DNA from: Achromobacter mucicolens
GTDB lineage: Bacteria; Pseudomonadota; Gammaproteobacteria; Burkholderiales; Burkholderiaceae_B
Direction: 5' to 3'
Assembly (NCBI RefSeq): GCF_902859725.1
Contig: NZ_CADIJP010000007.1
Coordinates: 124,001 to 188,000, forward strand
Length of the DNA stretch: 64,000 nt
Shown: positions 51,438-61,781 of the stretch, in pieces
How the letters are laid out: each line of letters begins with the position of its first letter
How positions within the stretch are numbered: the first letter of the stretch is position 1
Made by a program: the position numbers and the translations under genes
The notes under the pieces: generated by a model
Database searches by the model: none
Seen by the model: only the letters and a program-made list of their open reading frames with translations
Told to the model about the DNA's origin: nothing

Positions 51438-52934
51438 TCACGCCGTCCTGAACGGCTGCCCCTGCGGCCGCACCCGCATCCCGGGCTCAAGCCGCGTCCA
51501 CGGCAGATCCGCGGGATCCGCCTGCATCGGGCCGGGCGCCTTGGCCACCAGCACCTCGTGCGCAATTGGCTGGAAGTCGGCCCGGAAATGCACCGAGCTT
51601 TTCACCACCAGGATCGCCATCTGCTCGGGCTGCACGCCGCCGACGCGGAAGAGGTTGCGGTCCAGCATCTGCGCCTTGCCGGCGCTGGCCACGACCCGCA
51701 CGCCGCCGATCCGCAGCGTGGCCGTCGCGCCCAGGTCCACGTCCATGCCGTTCATCATCGGTCCGTCAAAGCGCAGCTTGCCGTCCGATAACGCCTCGAC
51801 CACGAATTCGCCCTCGAACGCGGCGTCGCCCGCGACGCCGGACTGCCCGCCCAGGCTGAGCGCAACCGTGGCGCCGACGCCAGCCTGCGTGGCCCGACGC
51901 ACCGCCTCGGGGTCGTACAGCAAGCCCAGCGCCGCGTTCTGCGCGTTGGCTTGCACCAGCGCGCGCAACATGCCGGTGGTGTTGGCGTCGCCGCCAGCGC
52001 CGGGGTTGTCCTGCGTGTCGGCGATCACGACGGGCCGCGTGGCGCCGGCGGCGAGGGCCTGCGCGCGGCGCACGGCTTCGGCCGGTTCCAGGAAATCGGG
52101 CGACCACTCGGGTTCCAGTTCCAGCACGCGTGCACACAGCGATTCGGTGACCGCTTCGACCGCGGCGGCGTCCGTGCCGTAGGCCCACACCACGGGTCCG
52201 CACTCAGGGAAATCCGCCGCCGGAAAGCCCGGCGCGAAAGAGACGGAGGCGACCTCCGGCGTCTGTTCCAGTTCGCTCAGCAGCGCATACACGCCCTGCG
52301 AGGGTTGCAGCATCGTGCACATGCCGTTGATGGGAATCAGGAAGGGCAGGCGGCGCTCGCTGCGGGTCCATTGTTCTCCGGCCTGAATGCGCGCAATCAG
52401 CAGCCGCGCGGCCAGCACGCCGGTGTCGGCCATGTCCACGTGCGGATAGGTGCGAAAGGCCACCAGGCCGTCAGCGCTGTGCAGCATCCGCGCGGTGACG
52501 TTGGCGTGCAGGTCCAGGCTGGCGACCACGGGCACGCCGGGCCCCGCGATCTCGCGCACGCGGGCCAGGAGTTCACCTTCGCCGTCGTCCAGGTGCTCGG
52601 TGACCATGGCGCCGTGCAGGTCCAGGTAGATGGCGTCAAAGCCGCCAGCCCGCACCGCGTCCAGGATCTCGCCGGCAATGCGCTCATAGGCATCGCGCGT
52701 CACGTGGGCCGACGGGCTGGCGCCCGCCCAGATCACCGTCTGCACGGTGTGGCCTTCAGCCGCCACGGCATTGATGAATCCGCCGGCCGGGATGTTGACC
52801 TCGCGCAGCGCCAGCATGTCAGCGCCGCGCACCATCGCGGGAAAGCCTTCGCCGCGCACGAAATTGTCGTAACCCGCCTTGGAGGGCGCAAAGGTGTTGG
52901 TCTCGTGCTGGAAGCCAGCAACCAGGATGTGCAT
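51438..52934 (-). CDS. M81 family metallopeptidase (MlrC-like)
   Basis: 498 residues from ATG 52934. The M81/DUF1485 N-terminal domain carries metal-site motifs GFQHETNTFAPS, YLDLHGAMVTEHLDDGEGEL and SLDLHANVTARM; the C-terminal MlrC domain has DTQDNPGAGGDANTTGML. MlrC cleaves linearised microcystin in sphingomonads, but most homologues act on unknown peptides or amides. It is divergent from the amidase/transporter operon and probably belongs to the same pathway. Confidence 0.92.
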   Translation of the reverse strand: MHILVAGFQHETNTFAPSKAGYDNFVRGEGFPAMVRGADMLALREVNIPAGGFINAVAAEGHTVQTVIWAGASPSAHVTRDAYERIAGEILDAVRAGGFDAIYLDLHGAMVTEHLDDGEGELLARVREIAGPGVPVVASLDLHANVTARMLHSADGLVAFRTYPHVDMADTGVLAARLLIARIQAGEQWTRSERRLPFLIPINGMCTMLQPSQGVYALLSELEQTPEVASVSFAPGFPAADFPECGPVVWAYGTDAAAVEAVTESLCARVLELEPEWSPDFLEPAEAVRRAQALAAGATRPVVIADTQDNPGAGGDANTTGMLRALVQANAQNAALGLLYDPEAVRRATQAGVGATVALSLGGQSGVAGDAAFEGEFVVEALSDGKLRFDGPMMNGMDVDLGATATLRIGGVRVVASAGKAQMLDRNLFRVGGVQPEQMAILVVKSSVHFRADFQPIAHEVLVAKAPGPMQADPADLPWTRLEPGMRVRPQGQPFRTA

Positions 52935-53136
52935 GAGCGTTTTTCCTTGCCGTGTGAGAGAGGGGGAATGCGAGCGTCCACAAATTATTGGGGGCGGCGA
53001 CGCGATCAGCAATACCGCCGTCCACGCCTGAACGCGACGACGCATCGGCAAGCCCGCCAGCGCGGGAAATCCCTGATGAATCGCGCGTTGCGTGCCCCGA
53101 AGTTGCTCGCTTAGAATATTTTTATGTACTACATCA

Positions 53137-53153
53137 GTATTGCTAAACAATAC
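53137..53153. promoter_or_regulatory. Perfect inverted repeat in the mlrC/amidase divergent promoter
   Basis: GTATTG-CTAAA-CAATAC, 6-bp arms with a 5-bp spacer, inside an AT-rich stretch (53110-53175) of the otherwise GC-rich 52935-53240 interval. Likely operator for a regulator not encoded nearby. No gene lies in this interval. Confidence 0.5.
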
Positions 53154-53240
53154 TTGAAACGTAGGCAATAAAGCAGGGCATCGAATCGGATGCGGGCTAT
53201 CGCGCCGGCCACCCAGGCGCATCAAGGTTGCAGGGAAGTC

Positions 53241-54674
53241 ATGCGGACAGACGAGTACGAAGAGCAGGACGGTTTGGCGTTGGCGGCGCTGGTTGCACGC
53301 GGCCAAGTCACGCCGGCCGAGCTGATGGAATGCGCGTTGCAGTTGGCCGAGGAACGCGGTGCGCCATTGAACGCGCTGACCTATGTGCAGCGTGAAACGG
53401 GGCGCAAGCTGGCGGGCAACTGGACCGAGCGCGGCCTGTTCCGCGGCATTCCTTTCCTGCTCAAGGATTCGGGCCTGCCGAGCAAGCGCTTTCCGTCCAG
53501 CCTGGGTTCGGCGCTGTTCGACGACACGGAATATGCGTTCGATGCGACGCTGGCCCAACGCTTCGAAGCGTCGGGACTGATTCCATTCGCGCGGACCACG
53601 GTATCCGAGCTGTGCATGGGGCCGTCTACGGAGGCGCGGCGCAATGGCGGCGCCACGCTGAACCCGCGTGCGCTGGACCGGTCCGTCGGCGGTTCCAGCG
53701 GCGGTGCGGCGGCGGCGGTGGCGGCGGGCATCGTGCCGGTGGCCCACGGTAGCGACGGCGGCGGATCGATCCGCATCCCGGCGGCCTGCTGCGGGGTGTT
53801 CGGGCTCAAGCCCAGCCGGGGACGTGTACCGATGGGACCTGCGCGCGGCGAGGGTTGGGGCGGCATGGCGTGCGAAGGCGTGCTGACGCGCAGCGTGCGC
53901 GATACCGCGGCGGCGATGGACGGCATCAGCGGTTATGCCGCGGGCGCGCCCTATGCCGCGCCGCCCGCGCCCGGGTCGTATCTGGATTCCGTGCGCGAGC
54001 AGCGCCGCGAGCCGCTGCGCATTGCCCTGTGGCGCCAGGCATGGAACGGGATCGCCATCGCGCCGGAATGCCTGGCAGCGGTGGAGCGCACCGCCCGCCT
54101 GTGCCGGGAACTGGGGCACGAAGTGGTGGAAGCGCCTTTGCCGGATCTGGACTATTCGGGATTCGTCCGCGCGCACGGCACGGTGCTGGCCACCAACATC
54201 GTGCTGGCTGTGCAGACGCGGCTGGCGATCCGCGGCCGCGATCTGCGTGACGACGACCTGGAACCGGTCATCCGCGACGGCCTGTCGGTCGGACGCGAAC
54301 TGACGGCCACGCAATACGTGGATTCGATCAACCGTTTCCACGCCATCGGACGCGCCATCGAGGCGGCCATGACGGATTTTGACCTGGTGTTGACGCCCAC
54401 GTTGGCGCAACTGCCGGCCAAGCTGGGGGATCTGGCGCTGGAAGGCGAGTTCTGGGCGTTCCGCGAAAAAGTGTCTCGCTACGCGACATTCCTGGCGGTG
54501 ATCAATGCCTCGGGCCAGCCGGCGGCCAGCCTGCCGCTGGACTGGACGGAATCGGGTGTGCCGGTGGCCAGTCAGCTCATCGGGCATTTTGGGCGCGAAG
54601 ACCAGATCCTGCGCTTGGCCGCCGAGCTGGAGCGCGCGGCTCCTTGGACGGGACGGCAGATACTGCTGCCCTGA
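53241..54674 (+). CDS. Amidase (amidase-signature family)
   Basis: 477 residues with the Ser-cisSer-Lys triad visible: Lys in IPFLLKDSG, cis-Ser region GSDGGGSIRIPAACCG and nucleophile region SVGGSSGGAAAAVAAG. It hydrolyses a carboxamide to acid and ammonia; substrate unknown. AGGGA six bases before ATG 53241 supports the start over an in-frame ATG at 53190. First gene of the transporter operon. Confidence 0.93.
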   Translation: MRTDEYEEQDGLALAALVARGQVTPAELMECALQLAEERGAPLNALTYVQRETGRKLAGNWTERGLFRGIPFLLKDSGLPSKRFPSSLGSALFDDTEYAFDATLAQRFEASGLIPFARTTVSELCMGPSTEARRNGGATLNPRALDRSVGGSSGGAAAAVAAGIVPVAHGSDGGGSIRIPAACCGVFGLKPSRGRVPMGPARGEGWGGMACEGVLTRSVRDTAAAMDGISGYAAGAPYAAPPAPGSYLDSVREQRREPLRIALWRQAWNGIAIAPECLAAVERTARLCRELGHEVVEAPLPDLDYSGFVRAHGTVLATNIVLAVQTRLAIRGRDLRDDDLEPVIRDGLSVGRELTATQYVDSINRFHAIGRAIEAAMTDFDLVLTPTLAQLPAKLGDLALEGEFWAFREKVSRYATFLAVINASGQPAASLPLDWTESGVPVASQLIGHFGREDQILRLAAELERAAPWTGRQILLP

Positions 54675-54733
54675 TCCGCACCCGGGCCCGCGGCACGCTG
54701 CCGGCGCCGGACCAAACCATAAAAGGGGAAGAA

Positions 54734-56317
54734 ATGAAGCGATCCTTTCTGTTTTCCGCAGCAATGTTCCTGGCCGCAGCCGCGCCGCTGGCCGCCGCGC
54801 CGGCCGCCAGCCACGCCGAGACCACGGCAAAGTTCGTGATGCATGCACCGTTGCGCGTGCTGGATCCGATCCTGACGTCGGCCTATGTCACGCGCAACCA
54901 CGGCTATCTCGTGTACGACACGTTGTTTTCGATGAACGCCTCGGGTCGGCCCCAGCCGCAGATGGTGGACTCGTGGACCGTGTCGGATGACGGCATGACC
55001 TATGTTTTCAAGTTGCGCGCCGGGCTGCTGTTTCATGACGGGGCGCCTGTCACAGCCGACGACGTCGTTGCGTCCCTGCAGCGGTGGCAGGCCGGCGACG
55101 CCACGATCGGCAATCGGCTGAAAAACGCCACCGCCGAACTGACTGCGTCCGGCCCCGACACCTTCACGCTCAAGCTCAAGTCGCCCTACGGGCTGGTGCT
55201 GGAATCGCTGGCCAAGGAGAGCTCGCCGGTGCCGTTCATCATGCCCAAGCGCATCGCGTCCGTGCCGGCTTCGCAGGCGATCAGCGAGACGATCGGCTCC
55301 GGTCCCTACAAGTTCGTGCAGGCCGATTTCCAGGCCGGCGTGAAAGCCACCTACTTGAAGTTCGACGGCTATGTGCCGCGCAAGGAACCGGCCAGCGCGT
55401 TCGCGGGCGGCAAGGTCGTGACCGTGGACCGGCTGGAACTGCTGAACATCCCTGATAGCCAGACGGCGGTGAACGCGCTGCGCAATGGCGAAATCGACTT
55501 TCTGGAAGATGTGCCGCCCGACCTGATGCCGCAGTTGAAGGACGCCAAGGGCATCTCGCTCAAGTCTTATGGCAAGAACTCCAACATGTTCACCTTGCGG
55601 ATGAACTGGCTGCAGGCGCCGTTCAACAACGTTAAGGTGCGCCGTGCGGCGCTGGCCGCCTTGTACCAGGCGGACTACCTGGATGCGCAGATCGGCGATC
55701 CGGACGTCTATCAGGTCTGCGGCGCGGTCCTGACCTGCGTGTCGCCCTATGCGTCCGAGGAAGGCGCCACGCAGATCAAGGCGCCGGACCTGGCGCACGC
55801 CCGCAAGCTGTTGAAGGAAAGCGGCTATGCCGGCGAGAAAGTGGTGGTGCTGCATCCGGCCGACTTGCCCATCTTCGCCAACATTGCGCCGGTCACCGCG
55901 CAGGCGCTGCGCAGCATCGGCATGAACGTCGAGATCCAGTCCATGGATTGGGCGACGCTGCTCAGCCGCCGCAGCAAGAAGGAGGGCGTGGACCAGGGGG
56001 GCTGGAGCATCTTCCAATCGAATATGTCCAGCCTGGACCTGATCTCGGCGGTGGGCAATCCCAATCTGGACGGGCGCGCCGACTCGACTTATCCCGGCTG
56101 GACGCACGACGCCGTCATGGACGAACTGCGCAGCCGCTTCGCCGCCGCCCGCATCGAGGACGAGCGCCGCGAACTGGCCCAGGCCATCCAGCGCCGCAAC
56201 TATGAACAGGTGATGTACGTGCCGCTGGGCGGGTACTCCAAATTCAAGGGCTACAACGCCAAGTTCGCTGATCTGGTCGATGCGCCGATTCCGCTGTTCT
56301 GGACCTCGCCCAAGTAG
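54734..56317 (+). CDS. Dipeptide-type ABC transporter substrate-binding protein
   Basis: 527 residues of the SBP_bac_5 family. A signal peptide (MKRSFLFSAAMFLAAAAPLA, cleaved near SHAET) is followed by LRVLDPILTSAYVTRNHGYL, WTVSDDGMTYVFKLRAG and HDGAPVTADDVV. It captures a peptide-like ligand in the periplasm. AGGGGAAG lies just upstream of ATG 54734. Confidence 0.94.
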   Translation: MKRSFLFSAAMFLAAAAPLAAAPAASHAETTAKFVMHAPLRVLDPILTSAYVTRNHGYLVYDTLFSMNASGRPQPQMVDSWTVSDDGMTYVFKLRAGLLFHDGAPVTADDVVASLQRWQAGDATIGNRLKNATAELTASGPDTFTLKLKSPYGLVLESLAKESSPVPFIMPKRIASVPASQAISETIGSGPYKFVQADFQAGVKATYLKFDGYVPRKEPASAFAGGKVVTVDRLELLNIPDSQTAVNALRNGEIDFLEDVPPDLMPQLKDAKGISLKSYGKNSNMFTLRMNWLQAPFNNVKVRRAALAALYQADYLDAQIGDPDVYQVCGAVLTCVSPYASEEGATQIKAPDLAHARKLLKESGYAGEKVVVLHPADLPIFANIAPVTAQALRSIGMNVEIQSMDWATLLSRRSKKEGVDQGGWSIFQSNMSSLDLISAVGNPNLDGRADSTYPGWTHDAVMDELRSRFAAARIEDERRELAQAIQRRNYEQVMYVPLGGYSKFKGYNAKFADLVDAPIPLFWTSPK

Positions 56318-56335
56318 CGCAAGGGGATCTCCATC

Positions 56336-57277
56336 ATGCTCAACCTGATCTTCAAGCGCGTGCTGGCCGCCATCCCCGTGATGCTGGTGGTGGCCACCGT
56401 GGTATTCCTGCTGCTACGGCTGGCGCCGGGCGATCCCGCCCGCGTCATCGCCGGCGACATGGCCAGCGAGCAGGCGGTGGCCGAGGTTCGGGCCGAAATG
56501 GGCCTGGACCGTCCGCTGGCCACGCAATACGCCCTGGCGATGGGCGCACTGCTCAAGGGCGACCTGGGCTCCTCGATCATTTCGAAGGACCCGGTCACCA
56601 CGCTGATTGGCCAGCGGCTGGGGCCGACGATGGCGCTGGCGATCTGCGCGATCCTGCTCACCATCTTTGCCGCGATTCCGCTGGGCGTCTTCTCCGCCTG
56701 GTGGCACAAGGGCCTGTTCGACCGCGTGACGCTGGCGGTCACGGTGCTGGCGTTTTCCGTGCCGGCGTTCGTGGTGGGCTATCTGCTGATCCTGGCGTTC
56801 TCGGTGAAGCTGAACTGGTTTCCCGTGCAGGGCTACGCGGGGCTGGCGTCGGGGTTCGGGACGTTTCTGTATCACATGGCGCTGCCCACCATCACGTTGG
56901 CGACCGTGTTCGTGGCGCTGATCACGCGCATTACGCGCGGCAGCATGCTGGAAGTGCTGGGCGAGGACTTCGTGCGCACGGCGCGCGCCAAAGGCGTGCC
57001 CGAACGCTACGTGCTGTACCGCCACGCCTTGCGCAACGCCGCGGTGCCCATCGTCACCGTCATCGGGCTGGCGCTCACCACGCTGATCAGCGGAGTGGTC
57101 GTCACCGAGACCATCTTCAACATCCCCGGCGTGGGCCGCCTGATCGTCGACGCCGTGCTGGCGCGCGACTATCCGGTGGTGCAGGGCACGATCTTGTTCT
57201 TCTCGTTCGTGTATGTCTTCATCAACCTGGCGATCGACCTGCTGTATGTCGTGCTCGATCCGCGCATCCGCTACTGA
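56336..57277 (+). CDS. Dipeptide-type ABC transporter permease 1 (DppB-like)
   Basis: 313 residues, six helices, starting MLNLIFKRVLAAIPVMLVVA, with the coupling-loop region TARAKGVPERYVLYRHALRN followed by A. It forms the channel with the second permease. 18 bp after the binding-protein gene. Confidence 0.95.
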   Translation: MLNLIFKRVLAAIPVMLVVATVVFLLLRLAPGDPARVIAGDMASEQAVAEVRAEMGLDRPLATQYALAMGALLKGDLGSSIISKDPVTTLIGQRLGPTMALAICAILLTIFAAIPLGVFSAWWHKGLFDRVTLAVTVLAFSVPAFVVGYLLILAFSVKLNWFPVQGYAGLASGFGTFLYHMALPTITLATVFVALITRITRGSMLEVLGEDFVRTARAKGVPERYVLYRHALRNAAVPIVTVIGLALTTLISGVVVTETIFNIPGVGRLIVDAVLARDYPVVQGTILFFSFVYVFINLAIDLLYVVLDPRIRY

Positions 57278-57285
57278 GGCCGGAC

Positions 57286-58149
57286 ATGACCACAACTGCT
57301 CTGGACCGTCCCCGTTCCTTCTGGCCCGCGCTCACGCGCGATCCGCTCATGTTCACCGGGCTGGCGCTGCTGGCCGCGCTGGTGGGGCTGGCCATGCTGG
57401 CGCCCCTGATCACCTGGCATGACCCCGCCGCGCTGGCGCCCCGGATGCGGCTCAAACCGGTCAGCGCCGAATATTGGCTGGGCACCGATTCGCTGGGCCG
57501 CGACCTGTTTTCGCGCGTGCTTTACGGCGGCCGGCTGTCGATCACGCTGGCGGCGCTGGTCAGCCTGATCTCGGTGTGCGCCGGCCTGCTGCTGGGCCTC
57601 CTGGCGGGCTATTTCCGCCAGCTTGACGCGGTGGTGATGCGCATCATCGACGGCATCATGGCCATTCCCGGCCTGCTGCTGGCGATCGCCATGGTGGCGC
57701 TGGGCGGCGCGACCATTCCCACCATGGTGACGGCCATCGCCATCCCGGAGATTCCGCGGGTGGCGCGGCTGGTGCGCAGCGTGGTGCTGTCGGTGCGCGA
57801 GGAGCCTTACGTCGAAGCGTCCCTCGGCATGGGTACGGCGACCTGGCGCGTGCTGTGGCGCCACGTGTTGCCCAGCACGATAAATCCGCTGGTGGTGCAG
57901 GCCACGTTCATCTGCGCCTCGGCAATCCTGATCGAAGCCGTGCTGGGCTTTTTGGGCCTGGGCTTTCCGCCCGAGATCCCCAGCCTGGGCAGCATCATTT
58001 CCGAGGGCCGTCCGTTCTTCCAGCGCGCGCCGTGGATCGTCCTGTTCCCGGGCGTCTTCCTGGCGCTGCTGATCCTGTCAGTGAACCTGTTCGGCGACGC
58101 GCTGCGCGATCGCCTGGACCCGCGCATGGCGCGTCAACGCAAGGGCTGA
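57286..58149 (+). CDS. Dipeptide-type ABC transporter permease 2 (DppC-like)
   Basis: 287 residues from ATG 57286. The N-terminal OppC-type segment precedes GTDSLGRDLFSRVLYGGRLS, typical of DppC/OppC, and the coupling loop VEASLGMGTATWRVLWRHVL. Eight bases after the first permease gene. Confidence 0.94.
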   Translation: MTTTALDRPRSFWPALTRDPLMFTGLALLAALVGLAMLAPLITWHDPAALAPRMRLKPVSAEYWLGTDSLGRDLFSRVLYGGRLSITLAALVSLISVCAGLLLGLLAGYFRQLDAVVMRIIDGIMAIPGLLLAIAMVALGGATIPTMVTAIAIPEIPRVARLVRSVVLSVREEPYVEASLGMGTATWRVLWRHVLPSTINPLVVQATFICASAILIEAVLGFLGLGFPPEIPSLGSIISEGRPFFQRAPWIVLFPGVFLALLILSVNLFGDALRDRLDPRMARQRKG

Positions 58150-58155
58150 AAGCCA

Positions 58156-59808
58156 ATGTCCTCTCATCCCATTCTGGAAATCCGCGATTTGAAGGTCAGC
58201 CTGCCCGGCGCCGGCGACCGGCGTTACGCCGCCGAAGGCATCGCGCTGACCGTCCGCCCGCGCGAAATCGTGTGCATCGTCGGCGAATCGGGCTCGGGCA
58301 AGTCCGTCACGGCCAGCGCCGTCATGGGCCTGCTGCCCAAGAATGTGCTCAAGCTCGAAAGCGGACAGATCCTCTTGTCGGGCCGCGACATCACGCACGC
58401 CTCCCTGGCCGAGCTGCGTGCGCTGCGCGGCGACCGCATGGCCATGATCTTCCAGGAGCCCATGACGGCCCTGAATCCGCTGATGCAGGTGGGCGACCAG
58501 ATCGCCGAGATCTTCCAGTTCCATGGCCCGTCGCTGTCGCGCCGGGAAGTCGACCAGCGCGTGCTGGCGTTGCTGACCGATATGCGGCTGCCGTCGCCCG
58601 AGACGCTGCGTCACGCCTTTCCCCACCAACTGTCGGGCGGGCAGCGCCAGCGCGTGATGATCGCGATGGCGCTGGCGATGGAGCCGGCGCTGATCATCGC
58701 GGACGAGCCGACCACGGCGCTGGATGTGACGTCGCAGGCCCAGGTGCTGCGCCTCTTGCACGGCCTGCGCGAGCGTCACGACACCGGCATCCTGTTCATC
58801 ACGCACGACTTCGACGTGGTGGCCGAGATTGCCGATCGCGTGATCGTGATGCAGCACGGCCGCATCGTCGAGGCCGGCACGGCTGCCGAGGTGCTGGCCA
58901 ATCCCCAGCATCCCTATACCCGCAAGCTGATCGACGCGGTGCCCAAAGGCAGGTTCGGCGCCGGCGCGCCCTTGGCCGCAGCCGATCCCGTCATCTCCGT
59001 CGAAAACCTGGGCATGCGTTTCGTGACGTCCAGCCTGTTTCGCTCCAAGCGGCGCGAGGTCAATGCGCTGGACGGCGTGTCGCTGTCGCTGGCGCGCGGC
59101 GAAACGCTGGGCATCGTCGGCGAGTCCGGCTCGGGCAAGACGACGCTGGGCCGGTGCCTGGCGCACTTCGCACGGCCCACCTCCGGCCGCATCGTCATGA
59201 ACGGCGAGGACGTCTCGAACCTGTCGCGCGCGGCCTGGCGCCAGTGGTGCAAGCGCATCCAGATGGTGTTCCAGGATCCTTACCGGTCCTTCAACCCGCG
59301 CCTGACCATCGAAGCCACGCTGTCCGAGGGGCCGCTGAACTACGGCGAAGACCCGGCCCGCGTGCAGGCGCGGATGCGCGACATGCTGGCGCTGGTCAGC
59401 ATCGATGCCAGCGCGCTCAAGCGCTATCCGCACGAGTTTTCCGGCGGGCAGCGTCAGCGGATTTCGATTGCGCGGGCGCTGATGATGGAGCCGGAAATCC
59501 TGATCGCGGACGAGGCGGTGTCGGCGCTGGACGTGTCCGTGCAGGCGCAGATCCTGGATCTGCTGGAGCGTATCCGCGCACAACTGAACCTGAGCATGAT
59601 CTTCATCACCCACGACCTGCGCGTGGCCGCCCGGCTATGTCACCGCATCGCCGTGATGCAGCGCGGCCGCGTCATGGAGATCGGCCCCGCCGAGCAGATA
59701 TTCACGCGGCCCGCCAGCCGCTACACCCAGGAACTGCTGGCCGCCATTCCCGGCAAGGACGGACTGGGCAGCCGCGATGCGGCCGGTCTGGCGTTGGCCG
59801 GCGCTTGA
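58156..59808 (+). CDS. Fused dipeptide-type ABC transporter ATPase (DppD-DppF)
   Basis: 550 residues with two ATPase domains in one chain, replacing separate DppD and DppF. Domain one: Walker [30 protein letters not shown]. Domain two (from ~residue 280): [29 protein letters not shown]. Six bases after the permease gene. It completes the importer: binding protein, two permeases, fused ATPase. Confidence 0.95.
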   Translation: MSSHPILEIRDLKVSLPGAGDRRYAAEGIALTVRPREIVCIVGESGSGKSVTASAVMGLLPKNVLKLESGQILLSGRDITHASLAELRALRGDRMAMIFQEPMTALNPLMQVGDQIAEIFQFHGPSLSRREVDQRVLALLTDMRLPSPETLRHAFPHQLSGGQRQRVMIAMALAMEPALIIADEPTTALDVTSQAQVLRLLHGLRERHDTGILFITHDFDVVAEIADRVIVMQHGRIVEAGTAAEVLANPQHPYTRKLIDAVPKGRFGAGAPLAAADPVISVENLGMRFVTSSLFRSKRREVNALDGVSLSLARGETLGIVGESGSGKTTLGRCLAHFARPTSGRIVMNGEDVSNLSRAAWRQWCKRIQMVFQDPYRSFNPRLTIEATLSEGPLNYGEDPARVQARMRDMLALVSIDASALKRYPHEFSGGQRQRISIARALMMEPEILIADEAVSALDVSVQAQILDLLERIRAQLNLSMIFITHDLRVAARLCHRIAVMQRGRVMEIGPAEQIFTRPASRYTQELLAAIPGKDGLGSRDAAGLALAGA

Positions 59809-59820
59809 AGGAAACCCCCG

Positions 59821-60747
59821 ATGACACGCGTTGCCTTGTTGAGCCGATCCGCCAATCTTTCCTACTTTCAGCCGCTCTTGCAGGGGCTGGCGCCCGACCT
59901 GGACGTTGCCGTCTGGCCCGATCCGCGCAGTCTGCACGCCGAGGTGGCGGTCTGCTGGAATCCGCCCCTGGGCGTTTACGACGACATGCCGAATCTGAAG
60001 CTGATCCACAGCATCGCCGCCGGCGTGGACAACCTGCTGGACGGCCAGCGCACGCGCGGGCTGCCGGTCTGCCGCGTGGTGGACCCGGAGCTGGCGCAGG
60101 GGATGCTGCAGTACGTGCTGTGGTGCGTGCTGACCTTTCATCGCAAGCTGGATCTGGCGCTCTCCAACCAGCGCGCCGCGCGCTGGAACCGGCCGCCGCA
60201 GACGCCGGCGTCGCAATGCCGGATCGGGCTGATGGGCCTGGGCGAGCTGGGCGGCGCCATCGCCGCCGTGCTGCCGGGGCTGGGCTATGCGGTCAACGGC
60301 TGGTCGCGCACGCCGCGCGATCTTGACGGCGTGCGCGTCTATGCCGGGGAGGCTGCCTTTGACGAATTTCTGGCCAACACCGATGTGCTGGTGTGCCTGG
60401 TCCCGCTGACCGACGCGACCCGCGGCATCCTTAACCGGCGCACCTTCGACGCGCTGCCGCAAGGCGCGGCGGTGGTCAATTGCGGCCGGGGAGAGCACCT
60501 GGTCGCGGCGGACCTGATCGACGCGCTGGCGCGCGGGCAACTGCGCGGCGCCGTGCTGGACGTGTTCGCGCAGGAGCCGCTGGATCCGGCCGATCCGTTG
60601 TGGTCGACGCCGGGGGTGATCGTCACCCCGCACATGGCGACCATGCCGGCGCCCGTCACCGTGGCCGAGCAGGTCGTGGCCAACATCCGCCGGCTGGGCC
60701 AGGGCGAGGCCCTGGCCCACACCGTGGACCTGACGCGCGGCTACTGA
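59821..60747 (+). CDS. D-2-hydroxyacid dehydrogenase, GhrA-like (glyoxylate/hydroxypyruvate reductase A)
   Basis: 308 residues with NAD(P) motif LMGLGELGGAIAAVL and catalytic Arg (NCGRGEHLV), Glu (VFAQEPLDP) and His (VTPHMATM). It interconverts 2-oxo acids and D-2-hydroxy acids. In this operon it may reduce or oxidise a product released by the amidase/aldolase steps. 12 bp after the ATPase gene. Confidence 0.9.
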   Translation: MTRVALLSRSANLSYFQPLLQGLAPDLDVAVWPDPRSLHAEVAVCWNPPLGVYDDMPNLKLIHSIAAGVDNLLDGQRTRGLPVCRVVDPELAQGMLQYVLWCVLTFHRKLDLALSNQRAARWNRPPQTPASQCRIGLMGLGELGGAIAAVLPGLGYAVNGWSRTPRDLDGVRVYAGEAAFDEFLANTDVLVCLVPLTDATRGILNRRTFDALPQGAAVVNCGRGEHLVAADLIDALARGQLRGAVLDVFAQEPLDPADPLWSTPGVIVTPHMATMPAPVTVAEQVVANIRRLGQGEALAHTVDLTRGY

Positions 60748-60792
60748 CGCCGCCACCCGTTTTCCGATTGCCAACCCAAGACGAGACATTCC

Positions 60793-61773
60793 ATGTATTT
60801 CGAAGATCCCGCGTTCACCATCCCGACCGGCACGCCCGCGCCCCTGGACCCGCAGATAGCCGAGTTCCTGCGGCGCATGGCGGCCGATGCGTCGCAGTAT
60901 CCCCGCCGCGACACCCTGTCCATCGAACAGGGCCGCGCCAATGCCGAAAAGGTACGCCTGCCGTGGGCCCAGGGCGGCCCGGAGATGGCGCGCACGGCGG
61001 AACATCAGGTTGCGACGCGCCATGGACCGGTGCGCGTGCGTGTCTACTACCCGGCAGAGCGCCGGCTGCCGGGCGCCTTCATGTACATCCATGGCGGCGG
61101 CTTCGTGCTGTTCAGCATCGACACGCATGACCGCGTGATGCGCGAATACGCCGAGCGCGCCGGGGTCGTGGTGGTTGGGGTGGACTACACCCGCGCGCCC
61201 GAGGCCAAGTTCCCGCAGCCGCTGGAGGAATGCGTGGACGTGCTGCGCTGGGTCGCCGCGTCGGCGGGCGAACTGGATATCGATGCCGGGCAGATCTTTG
61301 TGGGCGGCGATTCCGCCGGCGCCAACCTGTCCATGGGCACGGCCCTGACGCTGCGCGACGAAGGCGTGCCGCTCATCAAGGGGCTGGTGCTGAACTACGG
61401 GGGCTTCGGCAGCAATCTGTTCCGCAATTCGGTCGTGCGGTATGGCGCGGGAGAGTACGGCCTGTCGCTGCACATGATGATCTGGTTCCGCGGCATGCAC
61501 ATCCGCCACGGCAAGGATTTCTTCGATCCGCGCGTGGACATCCTGCGCGCCGACCTGCAAGGCCTGCCGCCGGCCTGGCTGGTGGTGACCGAATGCGATC
61601 CGCTGCATGACGACAGCATCGAGCTGGAGCGCAAGCTGCGCGAGGCCGGGGTGGACGTCGCGTCCAAGGTCTACCCGGGCACCGCGCACAGCTTTCTGGA
61701 GGCCGTTTCGATTGCCGCCGTCGCGGGCGAAGCCTTCGACGACACCGCGCGCTGGCTGCACGCGAAGGCCTAG
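60793..61773 (+). CDS. Alpha/beta hydrolase, HSL (fold-3) family
   Basis: 326 residues with the oxyanion motif FMYIHGGGFVLFS, nucleophile GGDSAGANLSMG, Asp in TECDPLHDDS and His in PGTAHSFLEA. Esterase, lipase or amide-hydrolase type; substrate unknown. Fifth enzyme or transporter unit in the rightward operon. Confidence 0.92.
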   Translation: MYFEDPAFTIPTGTPAPLDPQIAEFLRRMAADASQYPRRDTLSIEQGRANAEKVRLPWAQGGPEMARTAEHQVATRHGPVRVRVYYPAERRLPGAFMYIHGGGFVLFSIDTHDRVMREYAERAGVVVVGVDYTRAPEAKFPQPLEECVDVLRWVAASAGELDIDAGQIFVGGDSAGANLSMGTALTLRDEGVPLIKGLVLNYGGFGSNLFRNSVVRYGAGEYGLSLHMMIWFRGMHIRHGKDFFDPRVDILRADLQGLPPAWLVVTECDPLHDDSIELERKLREAGVDVASKVYPGTAHSFLEAVSIAAVAGEAFDDTARWLHAKA

Positions 61774-61781
61774 GGGACGCC

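Noticed and set aside
52935-54848. Leftward open frame extending the MlrC reading frame to 1,136 codons
   Set aside because: The extension is antisense to the amidase and crosses the divergent promoter; homology starts at MHILVAGFQHETN (52934).
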